Shown in pieces: positions 11,079 to 23,243 of a stretch of DNA of 64,000 nucleotides. The notes beneath the pieces are model-generated. The model saw only the letters and a program-made list of their open reading frames with translations. It was not told where the DNA came from and made no database searches. The stretch spans positions 5,334,501 through 5,398,500 of the forward strand of contig NC_088311.1 in the NCBI RefSeq assembly GCF_910592395.1, written 5' to 3'. The position numbers and the translations under genes were made by a program. This DNA comes from Lineus longissimus (lineage: Eukaryota > Nemertea > Pilidiophora > Heteronemertea > Lineidae). Each line of letters begins with the position of its first letter. Positions within the stretch are counted from its first letter, which is position 1.

Positions 11079-13783
11079 ATGTCAACTAGTGCTTCTGCAT
11101 TCAGTGGCGATGGAAATGAAGTGATCCATAGAGAGGTTGAAACCAAAAAAGGGGAGAAAACGAGCGACCTGGATATTGAGGAAGTCTATGAAGTCGCAAG
11201 ATGTGCTGGATGGATCAGGGAAAACAATTTCAAAAAGGTTTGTATTTTTGATGGACATTTCTACTTCTGGTATCAAATGGTGGGCATATAATCAAAGGAA
11301 TAAATGTGTCTCAACTTGCAACATCGAACAGTTTATTCAGATAGTCACTCAAGCAAATTAGATTATTTGATAAAGAAACCTGATGCCACAGCAATGAATT
11401 TATGAAGTTTTCCCTTTTTTAGGTATCTCTGCAATTTCCTGATGAACTGCTTGTTGATTCTGCCAGCGTATCAACTCGTCTTCAGAACTTGACTGACGCC
11501 ACAATATTCATCCTTGGGGATACTTCATACGGAAGGTACACCTAGATAACATTGATTACCCAATTAATAAACTATGCCTTGACGAAATGTAAGCGTTGAG
11601 GACATATTTTAACTTCAGTCAGAACATTCTGATCTGATCACTGGGTTCAGATTTCTTCAGACTATGACTTCAATTATTGACTCTTTGGTTGGTTACCCAA
11701 ATGTTAGGTGCCTCTTTACAGCATTGATAATGCCACTTCCATTGTACCAACCTGATATTTAGTGTTTTCAATGATTTATCATTTTCAGTTGTTGTGTTGA
11801 TGAAGTTGCTGCCCAGCATTATAGTGCCGATGCCGTCATCCACTTCGGCCACGCCTGCCTCAGTCCAACCCGAAGATACCCAGTCCTTTATGTATTTGGT
11901 AGACGCCCTTTAGATGTCCCTGACTGCTGTGAGAAGTTTAGACAACTATTTCCAAATCGTGACAAGAAAATTGTTGTATTGTATGATACGATATACCTTC
12001 ATGCTGTAGGTAGGTAAAACAGTACCATTTCTACCAAACCTGATGTTTTCAGCAAAACTGCTTGTGATGGATAATAGATTATGGGTTAGGACCAAAGTTG
12101 AAATTTATGTTTTGGTCGCATTCAATCCCTGTGATTTGTATACAACTCTTTTACCAACTTAATCATTGGCCTTTAAAGGAACAAATGTGATCACATGACT
12201 CAAAAGAAAAAACAGTCTGATTACCTTTTCTGTCGGTTGTAAGACTTGAATCAAAAATCAACTCCATCAATCAACTTGTCAATCTTTGTTATTTTTTTCC
12301 AGGTACTCTTCGTGAACTGCTGCTCAAGAGTCATCCAGGTGTTGTTCTGTCGAAGTTGAAAGATATTTCAACTGACAAAACCGAAACAGAAATCCAGGAC
12401 ACTGATATACAATCAACTACAAAATGTGGCAGAAATTTCACTCATGGTCAGAATGCTATTGAAGAGTATTCCATGTTCTATATCGGTGCTGAGAGTTTGA
12501 CTTTGACCAATTTGATAATGACATTCAATAAATGTCAGTTTTATACTTATGATCCAGAGACTAAAAAAGGCCGAATGGAGACAGTGAATGTGAACAGGAT
12601 GCTGGGAAAACGGTTTCGTAACATTGACATGGCAAAAGATGCAAAGATTATCGGCATCGTGGCTGGGACATTGGGTGTTGCAGATTATTTAGAAATCATC
12701 AATAGGTTAAAGTCGATCATCAAAGAAGCTGGGAAGAAGAGTTATACATTCGTCATGGGCAAAGTTAATGTTCCAAAGATGGCAAATTTCTTAGAAATAG
12801 ATGTGTTTGTATTAGTTGCATGTCCAGAAAATAGTATGATCGACTCGAGGGAGTTTTACAAACCTATTCTGACTCCGTATGAAATGGAAGTGGCTTGTAA
12901 CAGGAATCGTGAATGGGATGGAACACTGCTTTCAGATTATAGAGAAATATTGCCAGGTAGGAACAAGGTCTGTTTACTTAAAGTTCAAACAAAACAGACT
13001 TTTACAATTGCCTCCAGCAGAGATTTATGACGTGCCATTTAGTTTGGATGACAAATATGTAAGCTTTATGCCTATGTCACGTGACAAATAGTAGGCTTAT
13101 TTGGTGAAATAAGGTTCGACATTTTGGTTGGACATGTGACAAATATAAAACAGGATTTCTCACCATGGTTACTCTCATCTTTTTCACTAGGTGGTGCTGC
13201 TTTTGTTGAAATGCCAGAAAAGATGGAGGCCATGACGGATGTGTCTCTTGTGACAGGGTCATTACGGACACTTGGAGTAAACAAGGAGGATGCCGTGGTT
13301 AAAAACGAGTCGGCTATCATGAAGCGTAATGATATGGGAGTGGTAGCCAATGTGGGTGCTGCTGATGCTGGTGAGTAATGGGTTAAATACATGTACTACC
13401 AAAAAACCTCAAGATTTAATTTATTTTAAGCCAAGCTTTTACATGAACATGTAAATGTTTGCCATTTGTGAGGAGCTGTCAACAGTTATTTGATGTAAAG
13501 TGTGTCATGCAACAAGGAGCAGAAAGCTGTACCAGCATGTTTGATTCAGTTTGTTTCTTTAGTGGTTGGGATGCTAAACATCTACATTTCTCACTTAGTT
13601 CATCCTGTGGTCCTGTCCTTATTTACGAATTCCTTTCCAATTCTTTTTTCAGGGGAGTTCTTAAAAGCCAGAACTTGGCAAGGACTTGAAGAAAAGCTTG
13701 GAGAGACTCCAGTCATAGCTGTTGAAGAAGGACTTAGTGGAATAGCTGTGTCATATTCGCATGGGAAACCTGAGGCATCTTGA
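11079..13783 (+). CDS. DPH2: Diphthamide biosynthesis protein 2 (complete, 6 exons)
   Basis: Six exons join in frame: 11079-11237, 11423-11535, 11789-12009, 12303-12956, 13191-13370 and 13653-13783. Together they give 485 codons plus TGA, close to the family's usual length. DPH2 partners DPH1 in the cytosol in the first step of diphthamide synthesis, adding the 3-amino-3-carboxypropyl group from S-adenosylmethionine to a histidine of eEF2. Visible family signatures are GDTSYGS-CCVDEVAA (Cys92, Cys93), HFGHACLS (Cys114), the late iron-sulfur-type cysteine in VACPENS (about Cys338), and DVSLVTGSLRTL plus RTWQGLEEKLGETPV near the end. An acceptor (tattttcag) five bases before the ATG suggests an upstream untranslated exon. 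An AATAAA occurs near 14054. The gene is tail to tail with the cysteine-rich gene at 15736. Confidence 0.95.
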
Positions 13784-14053
13784 TGAGGAGTGATGCATTA
13801 CTTAGAAAAAGTTGTGTTCGTTACATGTGTTGGCAAGTTAATATAACTGTGGTGCTGGTGAGGTGTGTACAACAGTTGGAATGTCATACGAAAAATTAGT
13901 ATGAAATCAACAAAGTACTGAAACAATGACTACATCAAGTGTAGCCTGTGAATTAAAGTAAGCTATCCCTTCATTCTGCTTGAGACTTTGTCCTCAAAGA
14001 CCAAGTTGCTGTTACTTCACAATAGATTTTTGTATGCAGGTTTAAAAATCGGT

Positions 14054-14059
14054 AATAAA
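14054..14059 (+). terminator. Possible DPH2 polyadenylation signal
   Basis: AATAAA occurs about 270 bases after the DPH2 stop codon, the first canonical signal seen downstream on that strand. Confidence 0.4.
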
Positions 14060-14489
14060 AGCTGGATATCTTTTGATGAAATCACTACTTTCCTTAATTC
14101 TAATTTCCTGTGGGCCTTTGATGAGGTTTCCAAAAATCGGATGAACTATACATTACTGTCAATCCGACTAGTCAGAAGAAGAAAAATTGATACTTTGGAC
14201 AAGGATGGGTTGTTATCCTCCCTGAATCGGACACCACACTTCAGACATCCAGTTAGCAATACTCCTGACAAGGAAACCACTTCCAACCACTCCTGGCTTG
14301 GACATCGCCTTTGGCCTACATGTTTTACTCTGTGGATAGGACACCTCAGTACCCAGGTTGTGATTTTCCTGCAAAGAACACCACCTCCTGCCTGTAGTTT
14401 GTGGCACTCGATGTAACAGACGCCATACCGCAGAGTTCCCCCTCCAACCTAGCTTGACATAGTCCAGCTGCCAAGCTTAGAATTGTGCA

Positions 14490-15045
14490 TTTTAATGGGG
14501 AAAGCATGAAATTTGGTAGGATGGTAGAACAGCCCCTAGGGGTCATTTATCGATTAAGACCCAAATTTTTACGCCCCCTGGCGGTCGCCATCTTGGAATC
14601 CAATATGGCCGCCATTTTTGGCCCGTTTCCTGCAATATCTCGGAATCTATTGCACGTACGGGTATAATTTTGACGGCTTACCATGGTTTTCAGGTATGAC
14701 GAATTCAACGGAACCAATGGAAATGCCGTAATATGGCCGCCATACTGGATTCCAAGATGGCCGCCACCATGAGGGCCTATAATTATTTGTCACCCCATAT
14801 ATACATTCTGGTTATCGATGGAGACATGAAATTTGGCATATAGGTGACTGGACCCCCTAAGGATCACTAATCGATTAAGACCCAAGATTCAAGAAAAATG
14901 CCATCTTGAAATCCAATATGGTGGCCATTTTATGAAATTTTAGTTGGTTCCATTCGATTTGTCATACCTGGAAACCAAAGGTAAGACATGAAATTATACC
15001 TCTACCAGCAATAGTGTTGGAGATATTCAGGGAGAAAGCCCAAAA
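14490..15045. repeat. Dispersed repeat, two diverged copies with internal inverted repeat
   Basis: Two direct copies about 325 bp apart share ATGAAATTTGG, TCGATTAAGACCCAA and CATCTTG(G/A)AATCCAATATGG. Within the first copy, ATCTTGGAATCCAATATGGC near 14591-14613 reappears inverted near 14743-14765. A further inverted segment links TTTTCAGGTATGACGAATTC-type sequence with the end of the second copy. CATCTTGGA/ATGGCCGCC motifs recur in many invertebrate repeats. No coding capacity. Confidence 0.55.
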
Positions 15046-15329
15046 TATAGCGGGTTCAGGCTGCGATAGTCCTCGCAAGGACACTTCTGACCTAGACTGT
15101 GTGGGTTGTAACAGCAAAGGAATAGGCTTCAAGGAGAGCAAGCTTACAAGACAAGACATCTCAAAATTGTCCTTAGAATATACTAAATAAAGTCCATAAA
15201 ATACATCTCGGAGTCCATAGACTTTTGAAATGCAACAACATGCAATATGAATTTCCCAGAGTTACCGCAAGGCGAGGCAAAAAGCCTCACAAAAAGGGAA
15301 CAAGTAACTTGAAATACTATAAATAGCAA

Positions 15330-15335
15330 TTTATT
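15330..15335 (-). terminator. Possible polyadenylation signal for the cysteine-rich gene
   Basis: AATAAA on the minus strand about 400 bases beyond the stop codon at 15736-15738. Confidence 0.3.
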
Positions 15336-15735
15336 TACAAAATATTTTACAGTATTACAAGTTTTTAATTTTGGCAGTGCTATATGTACATACTAAACAA
15401 TGTCCATAAAATCAAGGATTTTGGACCAGTTTATGGATATCTTCACTCGTTGCAGAGTTGTAACTACTGTTACCCAGTGGAGACCATGTCATACGATGGG
15501 GTAAGATGATTGTGCAAAGACAAGCCCATTTTGAGATCTTCTTGATCTTACAAATTGTGAACTTCAGAGAATATAAGGGCGTCACAACAGGTCCATGTGA
15601 AACACTGCATCTACTCATGATGTCATCAAATACAAAGTCTTGTTGCAATAAGTAAGTAATCTGAACAGGCTGAACATCAAACACTCTTGGGGATGAATAT
15701 GAGCCATGGAGAGAAATGAGTGAATTGGCAGGACT

Positions 15736-16554
15736 TCACACACTGATTGGTTGGTTCTGGAGAACGCAGCCCTTGAAAGATGGCAACCTGACATCAATCT
15801 CTCCATCCTCAAGCTGAAAGTAAACAGAAAAAATGCCATTACTTAAGGTATGGAATATCTACATATCAACATGGTATATAACTCACTTGTTCTTCCAAAA
15901 ACATCTAAATTTTGTGGTAAATCTGCATAAATTACTCCCGAGGTTGGCTCTGTTGTCTGTGAGGAGGGCAGGGGAGTGCAATGCAACTGCAAGACACACA
16001 CTGATAATTCACAATTGCATTAAACATACCTCATCCCATACATAGAGCTCATCATAGCAAGTTGGAGAGGCACATTGACGGAGACACTTTGTCTGCTCGA
16101 GCCCTGTCAGGAGGGCACACTCGGGATCTTCTTCACATCTTTGTATGATATTCTTGTACTTTTTCTCCTAAACAGAATGAAAACAAAATATTTATCACAT
16201 ATATATAGATACAGACAGATTAACTAGAAAATGGCACAGTGATTCAAAAAAAGTACTGCGCTGACAAATGTCAAATACCAGTCAAGAAAACTCATCAGAT
16301 CAGTGGTTGTGTACATGATGATAGGCCTCCTATTGGTGCACGCCTCTTACTAATACTAGTCTTAAGGGTGGTATGTAGGCTACATTTACATTGTACATGT
16401 ATCATTAAAGATGATTGATACTTACATTTTTTTGTTTCTTTTTGTAGGGGTATCTTTTGAAGCTAAATTCGACCCCATCCACCTCAATCAAGAGTGCCTC
16501 TACACATACAAGTATGAGGATTATGCTTGTTATTTTAAATACCAGTGGCTTCAT
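15736..16554 (-). CDS. Small secreted cysteine-rich protein (complete, 3 exons)
   Basis: Minus-strand exons 16426-16554, 16030-16167 and 15736-15813 join in phase 0 and encode 114 aa. The start ATG (16552-16554) opens a signal-peptide-like N-terminus: MKPLVFK, then a hydrophobic run ITSIILILVCVEALLI. A basic linker follows (KRYPYKKKQKN). The second exon holds a cysteine-rich core with CEEDPEC, a KCLRQCASPTC cluster and then YDELY. The last exon holds LEDGEIDVRLPSFKGC and ends near QPISV. The pattern DPEC...C..C.SP.CY...Y...LE.GEIDVR..SFKGC is one I associate with a conserved, functionally unassigned animal family (possibly DUF4787, from memory and not checked). Donors are GTAAGT and GTATG; acceptors are TTTAG and TTTCAG. 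It shares an upstream region with the zinc-finger gene on the other strand. Function unknown; secretion is inferred. Confidence 0.8.
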
Positions 16555-16969
16555 GTCGGAAGCAAAATAGGGCGATTTGTTACATCCTCGATATACACAT
16601 CGATGGGAGATCCTGCTACTGATGCTTTTTAGTGATCACAGGTGACGCCACCATTAATAAATTCCTAAAGAAATACTTTTCGTAATGGTTTATACCTTTA
16701 AAAATAAAAAAAATTGTTATTGCAATAGAGATTTCTTGTCTTATTTTTTGCATTGGACATAAAAAGTAGGTCAAAAAATAAGAAGTTAATAAACGAATTT
16801 TAGCCAATCAAATTGCAGACTCATCGACGTTGGGGCCCTTCATCATGGTGGCCATGTCAAAGAAAACTTGTAAAATTTTGACCAAAAATGCTCATTTATT
16901 GCCCTGTTTACACCTCGATGATGAACAATGACTTCTTGATAAGAATGCTGAATACTTTCTCAATTAAGA
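16555..16969. promoter_or_regulatory. Divergent (head-to-head) promoter region
   Basis: About 415 bp separate the ATG of the minus-strand cysteine-rich gene from the ATG of the plus-strand zinc-finger gene. A CCAAT motif lies at about 16804. The region is AT-rich and has no TATA box I would trust. A shared bidirectional promoter is inferred from the geometry. Confidence 0.5.
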
Positions 16970-19830
16970 ATGGAAGAAGTTGCAAGCTGTTCTGTCTGTA
17001 AATCGCTGTACGAAGACAATAGATTCACTGACCTAAATGGAGCTTTGCTTGAAAATGTCATCAAAATAAAATTGTTGGGTGACATTCCCATTGACACCAC
17101 TGCTCTGGGCTTGAGGGGAGAGTCCAAAATATGCCGGGATTGCTTAGAACTGGTGGATGACATTAGACTAGGTTTGATCAAGCTGAAGGAAAGGGTGCTG
17201 AAACGTCATTATCCACATCATGCCCAGTTCTTAATCGGTCAACACGCCGGGGGTGGCTTCGGGAGTTTTGGTCCAAATCGGAGGAATTCACCATCGTCAG
17301 TTGCGCTGTGTGACTCTGCAGAAGATGGAGAAGGAACAAGCAGTTCAGAGACAGAAAGCTCATCATTTTGTGATAAGAACAGTGTAAATTTTGTAGGGGA
17401 ACGTTATCTTGATCGGCGTAGTAGCGCAACATCTTTGATTGGTGATCCTCACTTGGTCGCCCGTGTGAACAGTGACAGGGATGTCAGGATTCGTGTGCCG
17501 CCTTCTATAAATGCCACTTTTATTGTCATGGAAACATCTGATGAGGAATTGCGATGTAATAATGCCAGTGAACCGCAGTTAAATAAGTCCCCCCTGCCAA
17601 AATCAGTTCAGTCGTTGCTTAAGAAAAACAAAATTAGTGATGTGATTGACACTTCTTCTTTCAAACATGCTTATCATGTGGACGTTGGTGCTAAACTGCA
17701 AAGGACAGACAACAATCCTGTAGAGGTTCCGAAGCCACAAACGACTGAGGTTAGCTTGCCTGTGAAAAGAGACAATCCGGTGCCAGTTCCCAGAGAATAT
17801 ACTCATTATATCAAGAAACGTCGACTCTCCTACTCGGCTGGTGATTCCAGTATGGCTACATTTGCCCAAACTGTGAGGACTGACAGCAACATTGATAAAT
17901 CGTCCTCCAGTGTCTGCAGCCGAAGTTTAACTACTAGTCCTGTTCGTGAGGTGAATGGCAATTCAAATCACTCTCCTACGCATGTCCAAGAAGCTACAGC
18001 ACTGGATTTAACGAGGCCGGCTCATGCAGGTGAAATGCCAGATCAAACAAAGAAGGATGTGCCATCTGTTGGGAAAAGTAATGACAGTCCAAATGGTTTT
18101 AGTTCAGTACCAAAACAAGTCCCAGTGTCAAGACCATATGATAGGTTCTCAAGGTTGATGGAGAATGCAAATGGCCAAGCCAGTCCTCCTATTTTGCCTG
18201 TGCGGAAAAGGAGAAGTCTTGGGAACATCCTTGAGATGCGTCGAACTCTGCCTACGCCTCCGCCACCAGTACCACTCATGTCATCAGAAATGTGTAATGG
18301 AGACGTAGGTAAGTTGTGGAGATGTCCCTTGTTGAGCTTTTTTTCTTTAGTTCATTTGCAGTGTAGTCTTGTTTTAGCCACATGTTTGTTGAAGGCTGGT
18401 CCCTTGATGTGTGGGGGGGCTAGCTATATATATATATATATGTATCTCTCAGTGTGATGTGTGCTTAAGAGACTACCACCTAGAACAAGTGACAGAGTTC
18501 GTCTACCTAGGTGCAACACAAAAGGAGGATGGTACCTCCCTCAAGGAGGTGAAAACGCATATAGCTAAAGCTGCAGCTGCCCTAACCAGACTGTAGAGAA
18601 TTTGGCGCAACAAAAACATCTCGATGACGTCAAAACTCCACCTTCTGCGGTCTACTCCTTTGTTTTGTGTTAAAAGGGATGTAAAAAAACCTCAAAGCTG
18701 AAAATGATGGCATTTTCTAAAGACGTTGGTTATTGTGTATTTACAGTATGTATTTACTTAGGTTACTAATACTATTATAATTTCCCTGTCTTCAGTTTCA
18801 GTATTTTCACACTAGTGTTCTTCTTGTTTCAGAGTCCCGGCATGTTTGTGATGTTTGTGGAAGAGGGTTTGAGAGGCAGAGTCTATTGAATCAACACATA
18901 GCTTGGCATCATACTGACCATGGGTACTCTTGTAATCTTTGTGGTATGAAATTCGGTGAAAAGTTTGGTTTACACATTCATGAATCACAGGAGCATAATA
19001 TGCGTCCTATGATTCCCCTGATGTTGCCGCCTCCAATCCCACCACTGCCTCCAGAACAAAGCATGACATCTTCACCTCAGATCCACGCTCCCCAGGAACC
19101 TAGCCAGGAAACAGCAAAACCACATATGGATATGCCTGTCCACATTTCAAAGGAGGCTTTCTTGAAGTCTCGAAAGAAAATCCAATATTGTGAAGACTGT
19201 CGTGAGCATTTTACATCGAAATACGATCTGTTGCGACACCGTGTCACAACAGGGCATATGGGTGGTGCAGAAGGTGTCTGTCATGATCGTGAGGAGGCAT
19301 CAAGTACCTCAGGCATTGATACTCTACAGAGGCAAAAAAGAATTGCACGGATGCCTCGCCAGGGGATGCCCAACCCTGGGCAACCCTTGGTGCACTATCC
19401 ACCCATTTTGCCCAAGACCGGGGAAAATCCCTTAGGCATGGCCCAGCATCCAACTGATTTGGATCACTTGGCATATAGACCAGGTCGCAAAGGACGTCCA
19501 CGGAAAAGTCTACCAGGGTCTAATCGCCGCATGTCCGTCCCTAATCTTATGCTCGCAGGAAGCGGAAGTGATGGACTCCGTGCGTATGACTTCAGTGATG
19601 ACAATTCAGATCCATTACCAATAAAGACTGAGTCATATGAGACCGGATACAACAAGGATTCTCAACCTAACTCGCCTGGTTCTTCAACGAGGACAGAACA
19701 AAAACTAAGTCCAAACCAAGACAATGATATGGTAGCTTGTGGTGCAGAAGGACACAATGTGCATCTGAATTATGTAGCTTCATCACCACAGAAGCTGAAC
19801 GATAATAATAATGGTAAAGTTTCAGTGTGA
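16970..19830 (+). CDS. ZAD-like and C2H2 zinc-finger protein (2 exons)
   Basis: Exon 1 is 16970-18308 (donor GTAAGT), exon 2 is 18833-19830; the joined frame is 778 aa. The N-terminus has Cys7-x2-Cys10 and Cys55-x2-Cys58 with an alpha-helical tail (VDDIRLGLIKLKERV), the layout of a ZAD dimerisation domain as in insect zinc-finger proteins and vertebrate ZNF276. A long Ser/Pro-rich disordered middle follows. Exon 2 encodes three C2H2 fingers at about residues 452-473 (CDVCGRGF), 480-501 (CNLCGMKF) and 566-588 (CEDCREHF), then a basic GRKGRPRKS stretch resembling an AT-hook. It is likely a nuclear DNA-binding regulator; target unknown. A possible donor (ATG|GTAAAG) about 18 bases before the stop means a further exon cannot be excluded. 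The intron carries a LINE fragment. Confidence 0.85.
18425..18441. repeat. (TA)n microsatellite
   Basis: A short TA dinucleotide run in the intron of the zinc-finger gene, directly before the LINE fragment. Confidence 0.7.
18460..18660 (+). pseudogene. Non-LTR retrotransposon (LINE) reverse-transcriptase fragment
   Basis: One frame reads LEQVTEFVYLGATQKEDGTS, then a lysine/alanine-rich stretch to TRL, a stop codon, and RIWRNKNISMTSKLHLLRST. This is the conserved segment downstream of the reverse-transcriptase catalytic core in CR1/RTE-like LINEs. Only about 65 codons survive and one is a stop, so it is a dead relic. It lies in the intron between the two zinc-finger exons. Confidence 0.75.
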
Positions 19831-21923
19831 AATTTTGTGAGGTGTATTTGAAGGTTCTGACAGTAATATTTCAAGTTTGTCATTTTGATAGGGGTCTGGT
19901 TTACAGGGGATTGAATATTTGGCATTCTTTGAAAAAAACATTAGAATTTCAGGGTGTGATAAGTTGCAAACTTAGCACTGTTGCTGTAGACTTGAGAAAA
20001 CCAAGTGTCATTAAAAATCTGATTACATTTGGGGGGGGGGGAAATGCAATGTGCAATAAATGTTTTGGTCACAACAAGTGGATTATGAATATAATTTTTG
20101 TAATGCATGCAGAGGGTTGTCTTCGTTGATATTTGAACTCATATTTCAATCAGATGGCGCAGTGTTGCTGGTATAGAGATGATGACATCCTTTGACTTAA
20201 TATGCTATTTGTTGAAAAACATCTTTGGATGATGTTGTTTTATATGTGCTTTGGTATGCATTGTAAAAACCAGTACTTTTTGTGGTTAGTATTGGTTTTT
20301 TGGAAAATTACATCTTGTCCTCCCCATGACTGAAATCCTTCCTAAGAGTCTCGTTTTTGGATTCCACCGAAGTTTTTATTGTTGAAATCTATTAAGATCT
20401 CATTCTTCTCGACCCAGATCCAACTCAATCCCTCCCCCACACACTATCTTTAAACATCTTTACAGAATTTTACGCAGCAAATGCAATGCAGTTAATGATA
20501 AAAAACTTCAAATTTCAAATCATAAAAAGTCAGTGTATCATAAGACTTGATTGGACAAATTACCGTCATGTGACAGTTTAATGTTGTGAGTAGAATTCAC
20601 TTGTGAAATCTAATAAAGGGTGGATGCTGTTGTGAAGAAATCAGTTTTGCGTGATTGTATATTTCAATATTCCTAATAACTTGTAAAGTAAATCATGACC
20701 CAAGCCATTGTTATTTACTAAGAAGATACAGATATTTTTCACATACAGAACAAATTTTGTATATATTTTATACCACTTCTAGATTTTTAATTGGTATCTT
20801 CACATCTGAATGTAGGTAACGTTAGAGAATGTAGTTGTGACATTAGTATATGTAGTGTAATACTATTTATCAAATATTGGTAGTGAATTTAATGGATCAT
20901 CCTCATATTCAGTTTGGTCTGATGTAGTGTTTACTGTAATCATTACCGGTACCAATTATTGCCTTAAGTCTGAATCTTTTGCAGAGAATAATGCTCTACT
21001 TGAAATGTATGGATCAGTAATTTAGTGAGTGATTCAATTTTGTGTTGTCAGTGAATTCAATTTGTGATATTTTGTATCATTTGGACTGAATTTTTAAATA
21101 AAAATCCAAAGAAAGGTGTTGTCCATTCCAAAATGGACATCAACTGCTTTGTTCTGATCCCTCTGCACGTTGAAGGTGCAGCAACACTGAAGGAACCCTT
21201 TGCAATGTAAATACTTAAGATTCATAATGAAGTTCTCAAGTATTTCTCTATTTCGTCACCTTCACCAGCCTAATGAGCATATCGCTCCAAGCTCAATCGC
21301 TGCGCCATCACTCAACATATCTTGTAGCTAGTGGGCCGGAATGAGTCTTCAGTGAGTTACTGTCATTGCCTCAGACTAATTTTACAGAAATGGTTCTCCA
21401 CAAAATGTAAACTTACGGAAAGTTTTTTTTGTTGAAAATTCAGAAAAGCCTCTGGGATATAACAACATGATGATAAGGCTGGCAAAATCGGGCAGTTAGT
21501 AGCTAGCTGAAAGGATCAAAAGTGGTGAAGAAAGACAACTGTCCTTTCATTCACTAACCCTTTGGAAGGTCAAAGTACTTATTTTGATATATGTATGCAA
21601 AAGGATTCTATTAGCTGCGGTATTGATGTAGCTGTCCTTATTAGGGGTTCTGGGAATTGGGTAATCCTTTTTTCATATGATACTTATTACTATCATTAGA
21701 ATGGTGTCTCCTATGTCGGACACATGATTGATACCTTGAGTATCAATGTCTTTTTATGTGTTCATACGTGAAGATCCATGTACTGTAGTTATTGATCAGA
21801 TTTGAAGTGAGGTTGGGGGCTAATTTATTGTTCATGTGCCATCGAGTTGTTATTGGCACTTTTGCTACCTGATGATAGACAGAATTTCAGAAAAGATATA
21901 ATTGATCTCCATTCTAGGCTACT
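19831..21923. other. 3' flank of the zinc-finger gene
   Basis: AT-rich noncoding DNA, likely 3' UTR at its start, with an AATAAA near 21098. A run of ten G lies near 20031-20041. No domain-bearing frame was found. Confidence 0.45.
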
Positions 21924-22200
21924 GTTTGTTTGATGTAACATAATACTACTGCAAACCTTTATGGTAGGTACTAGGAAGGTACTAGGTAGGAAGGGAAGAC
22001 TTTTCCAACTAAATGAAAAAATTTCCAAATATGCCTCTGAAAATGAGGACAAGATGCAAAGGTGGCATTTTCTTTGGGTTGGTAAGGGTACACCAAACAG
22101 ACAGCCCTTCCACTTGCCCTTAGGCTACCAGACTCTCCTACCTACCTACCTACCTCCGGTGCCCTAAAGTTTTTGGAGTTGTATGTTACATCAAACAAAC
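21924..22200. mobile_element. MITE with imperfect long inverted termini
   Basis: The outer 19 bp are perfect inverted repeats (GTTTGTTTGATGTAACATA at 21924-21942 and its complement at 22182-22200). Similarity continues inward through GTAGGTA/TACCTAC-type tracts for perhaps 60-80 bp per side. Total length is 277 bp with no coding capacity, typical of a non-autonomous DNA transposon. Target duplication not resolved. Confidence 0.6.
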
Positions 22201-22889
22201 GATATGGCGCAACACAACCCAACATCGCTTTGATTTCTCAGGGTTGCAGTCATTGTAGAATGGAATGGTGTTTTTCGGTTTCCCCAGGCGGAATGTAACA
22301 GTGCTAAATATAGATATTGGAGTGACATTTACTTGTAACCCAACTTTTTTCAATAGCTCTTCTTAGCCTGCAGTGGCGGTGGGCAGAAATAGAATGGAAT
22401 TTGTTCACTACAGTAGGTTTTGGAATAGTGTACATAGTCGTGAATTGGTTGTCCCGGTGATTCATTATGTGAGACAAATCATTTATTATGTAAAACAAAT
22501 TATTCTTTTATATTTTTTGCTGATGTTCATTGCTTCCCTTTCCTTGATGATGTAATTAGTTCAAGACTAGCAAGGCTGGATCCTCATGCAACATTTAAAG
22601 ATAATAGTATCTTAGTGATTAAGTGTGCTTTTTGCCTTGTTTTGAAACCTGCGTCTGTGAAAGCTTTATATAGTTGTATATTGCTTGATTGTTTTCAAAT
22701 ACAGTGTAAATGTATTATAATAATCGGTAATGATCTGGGATTTTATCAATCTTCACTTGTACAATTTAATAAAGGCGTTGGCTCAAGCCAGATATATTTC
22801 ATGAGGTTTTAAGAGAAATCACTTCAGGTAAATTTTAAATCTGCAGTGGCTTGTTTCTTCAACGTTTTAGTTCCTAAATGATTGAAATC

Positions 22890-23243
22890 ACTTTTGAATG
22901 TCTTGGTGAGGCTGTGGGCTAGATCCATGAAGATTCGGAATTGGTTGAAACTACCTTGGTTTGTCATGGTGAGGCTGTGGGCTAGATCCATGAAGATTCG
23001 GAATTGGTTGAAACTACCTTGGTTAGTCTTGGTTAGGCTGTGGGCTTTATCCATGAAGATTCCAAAGTGGTTGAAACCACCTTGGTTTGTCTTGGTTAGG
23101 CTGTGGGCTTTATCCATGAAGATTCCAAAGTGGTTAAAACTACCTTGGTTTGTCTTGGTTAGGCTGTGAGCTCGATCCATGAAGATTCCAAAGTAGTGGA
23201 AACCACCTTGGTTTGTCTTGGTTTGGCTGTGGGCTTGATATAG
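22890..23243. repeat. 63-bp minisatellite
   Basis: GCTGTGGGCT recurs at 22911, 22974, 23037, 23100, 23163 and 23226, exactly 63 bases apart. Because 63 is a multiple of three, the array is open on the minus strand (about 22824-23180) with a repeating 21-residue unit containing HSLTKTNQGSFNHFGIF. No splice or start context suggests it is translated. Confidence 0.9.

Noticed and set aside
18833-19830. Zinc-finger exon 2 as a separate gene
   Set aside because: It has no ATG before the first finger, and the phase-1 junction with exon 1 at 18308 is exact.
22890-23243. Regular direct repeats resembling a CRISPR array
   Set aside because: The whole 63-bp unit repeats with no unique spacers, and the setting is an animal genome.
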